Shown in pieces: positions 55,170 through 64,000 of a stretch of 64,000 nt of DNA. Source of the DNA: Ureibacillus manganicus DSM 26584 (lineage in GTDB: Bacteria; Bacillota; Bacilli; Bacillales_A; Planococcaceae). The notes under the pieces were generated by a model. That model was not told the origin of the DNA. It saw only the letters and a program-made list of their open reading frames with translations, and searched no databases. The stretch lies in the NCBI RefSeq assembly GCF_000772945.1, contig NZ_JPVN01000004.1, positions 161,718 through 225,717 of the forward strand. Direction: 5' to 3'. Each line of letters begins with the position of its first letter. The first letter of the stretch is position 1. The position numbers and the translations under genes are program-made.

Positions 55170-56306
55170 ATGAAATTTGATATTATGCGAGACCGTTTGT
55201 TGGATGGATTAAATGATGTCATGAAAGCCGTTAGTTCTAAAACGACTATTCCTATTTTAACGGGTATAAAAATAGACGTGACTGATGAAGGAATGAGATT
55301 AACTGGTAGTGATGCTGATATTACCATTCAAACTTTTATTCCTGTTGAAGAAAATGGGGAACAACTAATTAACATTAGTGAACCAGGTTCAATTGTTTTA
55401 CAAGCAAGAATGTTCAATGAAATTGTTCGTAAGTTACCAACAAATGATGTAGAAATAGAAGTGTCAAATGGTTTCCAGACGCATATTCGCTCTGGTAAAT
55501 CAGATTTTCACTTAATTGGATTAGATCCAACTGAATATCCTTTGCTGCCAGAAATCGCAATGGACCGACAATTTTCTATTCCTGCTGATTTGTTAAAAGC
55601 AATTATACGAGAAACTGTATTTGCTGTTGCCACTTCAGAAAGTCGTCCAGTTTTAACTGGTGTGAATTGGAACATTCATGAAGAAGAACTTATTTGTGTT
55701 GCTACAGATAGTCACCGTTTGGCACGTAGAAAAACGAAACTAGAACAATTACCAAGTGATGTAAGTTCAGTTGTTATACCAGGAAAAAGCTTAAATGAGT
55801 TAAACAAAATATTAGGTGAATCTACAGAGCCTGTCCAAATAGTTATTACAAATCAACAAGTGTTATTTAAAGATGAGAATGTTTTATTCTTCTCTAGATT
55901 GTTAGAGGGGAACTATCCAGACACTTCTCGTTTAATACCAGAAGATTTCAAAACAAATATTACAATTAACGGGAAATCACTTCTACAAGCTATCGACCGT
56001 GCATCACTTCTTGCTCGTGAAGACCGAAATAATGTTGTAAAATTTGAAACTTTAGAAGGAAACGTAGTTGAAATTTCTTCTAATTCACCGGAAATTGGTA
56101 AAGTTGAAGAACAAATTCAAGTACAATCACTTGAAGGTGAAAGTTTAAAAATATCATTTAGTGCCAAATACATGATGGAAGCATTAAAAGCAATCGATGG
56201 ACAAGATGTTGTGATTCAATTCACTGGTGCAATGCGACCATTTATATTACGTTCTGTCCATGATGATGCGATCTTACAATTGATTTTACCTGTAAGAACT
56301 TATTAA
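55170..56306 (+). CDS. dnaN: DNA polymerase III beta sliding clamp
   Basis: 378 aa, three clamp domains. Typical sequences: 'MKFDIMRDRLLDGLNDVMKA', 'TIPILTGIKIDVTDEGMRLT', 'LTGVNWNIHEEELICVATDS' and the C-terminus 'FILRSVHDDAILQLILPVRT'. It tethers the polymerase to DNA. Ribosome site AGAGAGG. Near the end of the intergenic DnaA-box region, so dnaA and dnaN probably share control. Confidence 0.98.
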   Translation: MKFDIMRDRLLDGLNDVMKAVSSKTTIPILTGIKIDVTDEGMRLTGSDADITIQTFIPVEENGEQLINISEPGSIVLQARMFNEIVRKLPTNDVEIEVSNGFQTHIRSGKSDFHLIGLDPTEYPLLPEIAMDRQFSIPADLLKAIIRETVFAVATSESRPVLTGVNWNIHEEELICVATDSHRLARRKTKLEQLPSDVSSVVIPGKSLNELNKILGESTEPVQIVITNQQVLFKDENVLFFSRLLEGNYPDTSRLIPEDFKTNITINGKSLLQAIDRASLLAREDRNNVVKFETLEGNVVEISSNSPEIGKVEEQIQVQSLEGESLKISFSAKYMMEALKAIDGQDVVIQFTGAMRPFILRSVHDDAILQLILPVRTY

Positions 56307-56458
56307 TTTTTTGATAATTGATAGTCGATCTTTTTCGGCTATCTTTTTTTAATTTACAAAACTTTCTTTACGAATAGTTTCTCTTAATCTTGGCGTAATG
56401 CATTAAAATTAGGTATCATATAGAGATAGATGTATTGTAAATCGGAGGATGAAATACC

Positions 56459-56686
56459 TTGAATGAAATTGTAATTGATACTGAATTTATCACGCTTGGT
56501 CAGGCTTTAAAACTTACGGATTCAATTAGTTCAGGTGGTATGGCAAAGTGGTTTTTACATGAAAATGACGTCTATGTAAATGGTGAAATTGATAAACGTC
56601 GTGGTCGTAAATTATTTCATGGTGATGTTGTAAATATACCTGGTGTTGGTAGGTACGTGATTGTAAACAAGAACGGAGAAAAGTAA
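56459..56686 (+). CDS. yaaA: S4 domain protein YaaA (RlbA)
   Basis: 75 aa from TTG 56459 with CGGAGG 10 bases upstream. S4-type RNA-binding domain: '[20 protein letters not shown]', '[20 protein letters not shown]'. It is the conserved small protein between dnaN and recF and has been linked to ribosome assembly. It overlaps recF by one base (TAATG). Confidence 0.93.
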   Translation: MNEIVIDTEFITLGQALKLTDSISSGGMAKWFLHENDVYVNGEIDKRRGRKLFHGDVVNIPGVGRYVIVNKNGEK

Positions 56687-57795
56687 TGATTATTGAACGT
56701 TTACAATTAACGAACTATCGAAATTATGAATCGCTTAAGTTAGAATTCTCTCCCAAAATTAATGTTTTTATAGGGGATAATGCCCAAGGTAAAACAAATG
56801 TGATGGAATCGATTTATGTTTTAGCTATGGCAAAGTCACACCGTACAAGTAATGATAAAGAATTGATACGCTGGGAAACAGACTATGGTAAAATAGAAGG
56901 TGACGTTAAAAATCGTTACGGTAGTTTTCCAATGGAATTGTCTGTTTCGAAAAAGGGAAAAAAAGGTAGGGTTAACCACCTAGAACAACCTAAATTAAGT
57001 AACTATATTGGTCAAATGAATGTTGTCATGTTTGCTCCTGAAGACTTGAATGTTGTTAAAGGGAGCCCTCAAGTTAGAAGACGATTTATAGACATGGAGA
57101 TTGGCCAAATCTCGCCAGTCTATTTACATGATCTTTTAACCTTCCAAAAATTGCTAAAACAAAGAAATCATTTGTTGAAGGTTAATCAGGGAAAAGCAAC
57201 GATTAATGAGATGCTTTTTGAGATCTATACTGAGCAATATATTCACTCAGCTGTCCAAATTATTCGTAAAAGATTTGAGTTTGTGGAACTTTTGCAAGAA
57301 TGGGCTGAGAAAATACACTCAGGAATCTCACGTGGTCTTGAAAACTTAACGATAAAATACCGTCCAGTGACGGGCATGGATTCTAATTGGAGTCCAGATG
57401 AAATGGCTACATACTTAAAAAAGAAACTATCTGAAGTAAAGCAAAGAGAGTTAGAAAGAGGCGTAACGTTAGTAGGACCACACCGAGATGATTTACAATT
57501 TTTTGTAAATGACTATGATGTTCAAACATATGGATCTCAAGGACAACAACGGACAACAGCACTTTCTTTAAAGCTCGCTGAAATTGAGCTAATAAAACAA
57601 GAAACAAGAGAAACGCCAATTTTACTATTGGATGATGTTTTATCTGAATTGGACGATTACAGACAATCGCATTTATTAAATACAATTCAAGGTGAAGTAC
57701 AAACATTTGTTACAACAACAAGTGTTGACGGGATTCATCACGAAACTATTCAACATGCAAAAATGTTTCATGTGAAACAAGGAACTGTTGAATAA
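56686..57795 (+). CDS. recF: DNA replication and repair protein RecF
   Basis: 369 aa, SMC-like ATPase. Walker A '[20 protein letters not shown]', signature '[20 protein letters not shown]' and Walker B '[16 protein letters not shown]'. With RecO and RecR it loads RecA at gaps. Its last codons encode 'MFHVKQ' within a parS-like sequence. The intergenic region to gyrB is 88 bases. Confidence 0.96.
   Translation: MIIERLQLTNYRNYESLKLEFSPKINVFIGDNAQGKTNVMESIYVLAMAKSHRTSNDKELIRWETDYGKIEGDVKNRYGSFPMELSVSKKGKKGRVNHLEQPKLSNYIGQMNVVMFAPEDLNVVKGSPQVRRRFIDMEIGQISPVYLHDLLTFQKLLKQRNHLLKVNQGKATINEMLFEIYTEQYIHSAVQIIRKRFEFVELLQEWAEKIHSGISRGLENLTIKYRPVTGMDSNWSPDEMATYLKKKLSEVKQRELERGVTLVGPHRDDLQFFVNDYDVQTYGSQGQQRTTALSLKLAEIELIKQETRETPILLLDDVLSELDDYRQSHLLNTIQGEVQTFVTTTSVDGIHHETIQHAKMFHVKQGTVE
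57764..57779. promoter_or_regulatory. parS-like site in the end of recF (15 of 16 bases)
   Basis: TGTTTCATGTGAAACA; the mismatch is at the central CpG, so its strength is uncertain. Confidence 0.55.
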
Positions 57796-57877
57796 TTTTT
57801 GTGCTTAACAATTAGAAAGTTTTAGTTATATTGAAAAAGCTTTGTAAATTTGACACATACTAAGTTTGAAAGAGTAG

Positions 57878-59812
<1,935 letters not shown>

Positions 59813-59838
59813 GCTTCTTTTGAAGGGAGGTACATGTA

Positions 59839-62391
59839 ATGGCTGAAGAAAATCAACATTCCGGAGTAAAAGGAATTAAAATTAGTGAAGAAGTAGAAAA
59901 GTCGTTTTTAAGTTATGCAATGAGTGTAATCGTATCTCGTGCATTACCAGATGTTAGGGATGGTTTAAAACCGGTACACCGCCGTATTTTATACGGAATG
60001 CATGAACTTGGAAACTATTCAGATAAACCATATAAAAAGAGTGCACGTATTGTAGGAGACGTAATGGGGAAATATCACCCACACGGTGACTCGTCAATTT
60101 ACGATGCTATGGTACGTATGGCCCAACCGTTTAGCTATCGTTATATGTTAGTTGATGGTCATGGGAACTTTGGTTCTGTTGATGGTGATGGTGCAGCGGC
60201 GATGCGTTATACCGAATCTCGTATGTCAAAAATTACGATGGAAATGCTACGAGACATCAATAAAGACACGATTGATTATGGACCAAACTATGATGGTAAT
60301 GAGAAGGAACCTCTTGTATTACCTGCTCGAATTCCGAATTTATTATTAAACGGAGCATCTGGTATTGCTGTTGGGATGGCAACTAATATTCCTCCACATC
60401 AATTGGGTGAAACAATCGATGCAGTCATAGCATTGTCCCAAAACCCGGATATTACAACTGAGGAATTAATGGAAATTATTCCCGGACCTGACTTCCCAAC
60501 TGGTGGAGTAATTATGGGACGAAGCGGTATTCGCCGTGCCTATGAAACTGGCCGTGGTTCGATTACCGTTCGTGCCAAAGTAGAGATTGAAGTACAATCC
60601 AATGGGAAAGAAACAATTATTGTAAATGAGCTCCCATACCAGGTGAATAAAGCAAGGTTAATCGAAAAAATTGCTGAATTAGTTCGAGATAAACGAATCG
60701 ATGGAATTACAGCATTAAGAGATGAATCTGACCGACGTGGTATGCGTATCGTTATCGAAGTACGTAAAGATGCGAATGCAAATGTTATTTTAAACAATTT
60801 ATATAAACATACGGCTATGCAATCTAACTTCGGTGTGAATATGCTTGCGTTAGTGGATGGTCAACCAAAGGTATTAAGCTTAAAAGAAGTTTTATATCAT
60901 TACTTAGAACATCAAAAAGATGTTATCACTCGTCGTACAAAATTCGATTTAAGAAAAGCCGAAGATCGAGCACATATTTTAGAAGGCTTACGTATTGCTC
61001 TTGACCATATCGACGAAATCATTAATATCATCCGTTCTTCAAGAAGCGGTGAAGAAGCGAAACCATTGTTAATGGAGCGCTTCAATTTAACTGAACGACA
61101 AGCACAAGCGATTCTAGATATGCGACTTGTGCGTTTAAGTGGTTTAGAACGAGAGAAAATTGAAAATGAATACAATGAACTTCAAGTATTAATTCGCGAT
61201 TTAAAAGAAGTTTTAGCAGATGAAGGAAAATTAGTTCAAATTATTCGTGATGAAATAACTGAAATAAAAGAAAAGTATAATGACACTCGCCGTTCACAAA
61301 TCACTGCAGGTGGTTTCGAAATGCTTGAAGATGAGGACTTAATCCCAAGGGAAGATTCTGTAATTACATTAACCCATAATGGCTACATAAAGAGACTCGC
61401 TTCGAATACTTATAGAAGCCAAAAACGTGGTGGCCGTGGAGTACAAGGAATGGGTACAAACGAAGATGACTTTGTTGAACATTTACTCTTTACTTCAACT
61501 CACGATGCCATATTATTCTTTACATCAAAAGGAAAAGTATATCTAACAAAAGGATATGAAATTCCTGAGTATAGCCGTACTGCTAAAGGTTTACCTATTG
61601 TAAACTTATTAAATTTAGATAAAGAAGAAAAAGTGACTGCAATGATTCGTTCAGAATCGTATCAAGAAGATGCTTACTTTATCTTTACTACGAAAATGGG
61701 GATTACAAAACGTACACCTCTTTCGCAATTTGCGAACATCCGTAAAAATGGTTTAATTGCAGTAGGTTTACATGATGAGGATGAGTTAATATCTGTTCGT
61801 TTAACTGATGGAACTAAGGACATCATTATCGGAACAAATGATGGAATGCTTATTCGCTTCAAGGAAGAAGACATTCGTTCTATGGGACGTACTGCTGCTG
61901 GGGTGCGCGGTATTAAATTACGTAAAGATGACTTCGTAGTTGGTATGGAAATAATAGAACCAGGACAAGAAATCTTAGTTGTAACTGAAAAAGGGTATGG
62001 TAAACGTACACCAGAATCGGAATACCGCCTACAAAACCGTGGTGGTGTCGGAATAAAAACTATTCAAATAACAGAAAAAAATGGACCAATGTGTGCTGTA
62101 AAAACAGTTGATGGTACAGAAGATATTATGATAATAACGATTAACGGTATTATCATCCGCATGGACGTAAACGATATCTCTGTTATTGGGCGCTCTACAC
62201 AAGGTGTTCGACTTATTCGTTTAGGTGAAGACGAGCTCGTTGCAACAGTTGCTAGAGTGAAGAAAGACGAAAACGATGAAGAATTAGAAGAAGACTTAGA
62301 TAGTGAATCTGAGGTTAACGAAGAAAATGAAACAGTAGAATCTGAGGAGAATGAACAAATCCCAAATGATTCTAATATAGACGAAGAATAG
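59839..62391 (+). CDS. gyrA: DNA gyrase subunit A
   Basis: 850 aa. Catalytic Tyr in '[10 protein letters not shown]'; the quinolone-resistance region reads '[17 protein letters not shown]' with Ser at the main position, so no classical resistance change there. The C-terminal beta-pinwheel has the GyrA box '[11 protein letters not shown]'. It ends in a long acidic tail of about 38 residues ('[14 protein letters not shown]...'), longer than in many relatives. Ribosome site GGGAGG; terminator at 62403-62442. Confidence 0.98.
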   Translation: MAEENQHSGVKGIKISEEVEKSFLSYAMSVIVSRALPDVRDGLKPVHRRILYGMHELGNYSDKPYKKSARIVGDVMGKYHPHGDSSIYDAMVRMAQPFSYRYMLVDGHGNFGSVDGDGAAAMRYTESRMSKITMEMLRDINKDTIDYGPNYDGNEKEPLVLPARIPNLLLNGASGIAVGMATNIPPHQLGETIDAVIALSQNPDITTEELMEIIPGPDFPTGGVIMGRSGIRRAYETGRGSITVRAKVEIEVQSNGKETIIVNELPYQVNKARLIEKIAELVRDKRIDGITALRDESDRRGMRIVIEVRKDANANVILNNLYKHTAMQSNFGVNMLALVDGQPKVLSLKEVLYHYLEHQKDVITRRTKFDLRKAEDRAHILEGLRIALDHIDEIINIIRSSRSGEEAKPLLMERFNLTERQAQAILDMRLVRLSGLEREKIENEYNELQVLIRDLKEVLADEGKLVQIIRDEITEIKEKYNDTRRSQITAGGFEMLEDEDLIPREDSVITLTHNGYIKRLASNTYRSQKRGGRGVQGMGTNEDDFVEHLLFTSTHDAILFFTSKGKVYLTKGYEIPEYSRTAKGLPIVNLLNLDKEEKVTAMIRSESYQEDAYFIFTTKMGITKRTPLSQFANIRKNGLIAVGLHDEDELISVRLTDGTKDIIIGTNDGMLIRFKEEDIRSMGRTAAGVRGIKLRKDDFVVGMEIIEPGQEILVVTEKGYGKRTPESEYRLQNRGGVGIKTIQITEKNGPMCAVKTVDGTEDIMIITINGIIIRMDVNDISVIGRSTQGVRLIRLGEDELVATVARVKKDENDEELEEDLDSESEVNEENETVESEENEQIPNDSNIDEE

Positions 62392-62402
62392 TATTGTAAA
62401 GA

Positions 62403-62442
62403 GACTATAGATCATTGAAATCAAAGTTCAATGTCTATAGTC
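62403..62442 (+). terminator. Terminator after gyrA
   Basis: GACTATAGATCATTGAA (62403-62419) pairs with TTCAATGTCTATAGTC (62427-62442), followed by TTTTTTTT. Confidence 0.88.
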
Positions 62443-62575
62443 TTTTTTTTATATAACTGTGAAGTTAAGAAATACTTTTATGAAAATTAAAATATAGTAT
62501 AATTTTTATATATTAAATGAATTATTCTTTAATCTTATAATTTTATGAAAAATACATAGTGAACGGGGGGAGTAT

Positions 62576-63667
62576 TTGTTGGAGGCTACTTATGTTAATG
62601 TCGACGAAAGTTATTTAGGTAAAATAGTAGCGCAGGATATATTTGCTAATACCCATAATCCCATTGTTACTAGAAATTCAATAATCACTTCTGAATTGTT
62701 ACATGTTTTTAAAGTATTTAATATTTCGAAGGTACTTATTTTTAAGGATGACATTTCTGAAAAAGAGAAAAAAAATGTGGAAAATAATAATGCCTCGAAA
62801 ACAATTGAAATCATTGAAAATCCGTTTAAAAAGAGTTATCAGGAAGCAATAGTTCAGTTTAAAAGGGAATTTTCGAAGTGGCAATCACTAGCTAGAGTAG
62901 ACATTGTAAAAGTTCGTGGAATTATATTGCCTTTAGTAGAGGAAATCTTGAATGACCGTACAGTACTTTTTGACTTGAATCAGTATTCAAATCCAAAAGA
63001 CTATATTCACCATCATAGTATTGCAACGGGTTTAATATGTGCAGTAATTGCTCAAAAACTTGGTTATGAAAAGGGTATTATATTACAAGTGGCCATTGCA
63101 GGGACATTAGCAGACTGCGGTATGTCCAAAGTTCCATCTCATATTCTCGAAAAAAGAGGCGCTTTAAACCAAAAGGAATATACTGAGATTTGGAAACACA
63201 CTGTTTATAGTTATCAAATGGTAAAAGATTTACCTGCATTGAAAGACAACATGAAAAAAGCGATTATTGAACACCATGAAAGATTAGATGGAAGTGGATA
63301 TCCAAGAGGATTAAAAACTGAAGACATTTCACCATTTTCGCAAATCATTGCTGTTGCTGATACCTTCCATGCTATGACAAGTGAACGAGTTTATAGATCG
63401 AAAGAGTCACCATTTAAAGTCGTTGAAATGATAAAAGAAAATGAATTTGGTAAGTTTGATATAAGAGTAGTTCAAGCATTAATGGATATTATTGTAGACC
63501 TACCAATAGGTATGAGGGTAGAGTTATCTAATTTAGAACGTGGAGAAGTGATGTTTATTAATAAATTTTCACCAACACGACCACTAATTCGACTACTTAA
63601 AACTGGGGAAATTATAGATCTTTCAAATAATCGTAGTATATATATTGTTCGAATCATCACAAATTAA
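62576..63667 (+). CDS. HD-GYP-like domain protein with an altered HD motif
   Basis: 363 aa from TTG at 62579-62581 region (GGGGGAG upstream of the start). N-terminal ~120 residues have a PilZ/unknown character. The HD-GYP core has 'YIHHHSIATGLICAVIAQKL', 'GTLADCGMSKVPSHILEKRG', 'EHHERLDGSGYPRGLKTEDI' and 'IIAVADTFHAMTSERVYRSK'. The HHExxDGxGYP signature is intact, but the 'HD' pair is Ala-Asp, so one metal ligand is missing. HD-GYP proteins hydrolyse c-di-GMP; this one may be inactive or altered. It lies between gyrA and the rRNA operon, a common place for such a gene in this group. Confidence 0.8.
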   Translation: MLEATYVNVDESYLGKIVAQDIFANTHNPIVTRNSIITSELLHVFKVFNISKVLIFKDDISEKEKKNVENNNASKTIEIIENPFKKSYQEAIVQFKREFSKWQSLARVDIVKVRGIILPLVEEILNDRTVLFDLNQYSNPKDYIHHHSIATGLICAVIAQKLGYEKGIILQVAIAGTLADCGMSKVPSHILEKRGALNQKEYTEIWKHTVYSYQMVKDLPALKDNMKKAIIEHHERLDGSGYPRGLKTEDISPFSQIIAVADTFHAMTSERVYRSKESPFKVVEMIKENEFGKFDIRVVQALMDIIVDLPIGMRVELSNLERGEVMFINKFSPTRPLIRLLKTGEIIDLSNNRSIYIVRIITN

Positions 63668-63711
63668 TATATTTCTATTGACATTTATAAGAGAGTATTT
63701 TATTATTTAAA

Positions 63712-63732
63712 GCCCAACAGATTTTGTTGGGC
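63712..63732 (+). terminator. Terminator after the HD-GYP-like gene
   Basis: GCCCAACA (63712-63719) pairs with TGTTGGGC (63725-63732); only a weak T stretch follows. Confidence 0.6.
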
Positions 63733-63803
63733 AAATTAATTTAGTTCTAGTATTACATCTATATATTAGAAAAATAAAAAAATAACTTTTAATTAAAAAA
63801 GTG

Positions 63804-63832
63804 TTGACTTATATATTAGAAGTTGATATGAT
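63804..63832 (+). promoter_or_regulatory. Ribosomal RNA operon promoter
   Basis: TTGACT (63804-63809), 17-base spacer, TATGAT (63827-63832). A leader of about 140 bases with the usual 'GAAAACTGAACAACAAAACG' type sequence leads to 16S rRNA. Bases 63668-63980 hold no protein gene. Confidence 0.85.
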
Positions 63833-63980
63833 AGTTAAGTCGCCAAGAGGTGATAACGAAAAGTGAACCTTGAAAACTGAACAACAAAACGTTAATGAAT
63901 TAAACGTTTCTAATATAGAAACAAAATTTTGGACATCAAAATTGATGCCAGCAAAAATTTGAGCTTTATCAAATTTTCTT

Positions 63981-64000
63981 TTATGGAGAGTTTGATCCTG
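63981..64000 (+). rRNA. 16S rRNA, first ~20 bases (cut by window end)
   Basis: TTATGGAGAGTTTGATCCTG is the universal 5' end of 16S rRNA. The rest is outside the window. Confidence 0.95.

Overview
The window is oriC-proximal chromosome of a low-GC, endospore-forming Bacillales bacterium, most likely from the Planococcaceae/Caryophanaceae side (Lysinibacillus or Solibacillus-like). The evidence is the gene order rpmH-dnaA-dnaN-rlbA-recF-gyrB-gyrA-(HD-GYP)-16S rRNA on one arm and rnpA-yidC-khpB-mnmE-mnmG-rsmG-noc-soj-parB-yyaC-ychF-rpsF-ssb-rpsR-yybS-gdpP-rplI-dnaB-purA-walRKHIJ-htrC-rlmH on the other. Spore genes (a Ger(x)C lipoprotein, YyaC), TTATCCACA DnaA boxes and parS sites agree. Genus is an inference.

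Layout. 1-2470 is accessory chromosome: a partial germination lipoprotein gene, a DJ-1/PfpI gene and, divergent from it, an HxlR-type regulator broken by an in-frame UGA. 2484-12958 is the highlight: a ~10.5 kb element inserted in the last codons of rlmH, organised like a staphylococcal cassette chromosome (SCC) but in a spore former. It is bounded by a 14-bp direct repeat (the 3' end of rlmH) and 29-bp imperfect terminal inverted repeats. It carries two adjacent large serine recombinases, a small upstream ORF, a structured RNA with its own sigma-A-type promoter, a rolling-circle Rep-like gene with two hairpins next to it, an Xre regulator and two unknown proteins. Its left third is a cargo array: four minus-strand single genes (two membrane proteins, an anchored protein, a Nudix hydrolase) separated by ~85-bp repeats that often contain the stop codon of the preceding gene. 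This looks like a gene-cassette array.

12943-33700 is conserved: rlmH, yyzF inside a cluster of DnaA boxes, htrC, the walRKHIJ cell-wall operon, a LysM-G5-M23 endopeptidase, a secreted GDPD, then purA. Downstream of purA lies an array of five extra degenerate purA 3' ends, read here as footprints of repeated integration. dnaB, rplI, gdpP, yybS, an MCP gene and rpsF-ssb-rpsR follow.

34800-52990 holds chromosome partition (soj, parB, noc with parS sites), tRNA modification (mnmE, mnmG), rsmG, membrane insertion (yidC, khpB), RNase P protein and rpmH, plus a PAS-GGDEF-EAL protein. oriC is bipartite, with boxes on both sides of dnaA (53176-53474 and 55003-55096). Plus-strand genes from dnaA to gyrA and an HD-GYP-like protein lead into a ribosomal RNA operon whose promoter and first ~20 bases of 16S rRNA close the window.
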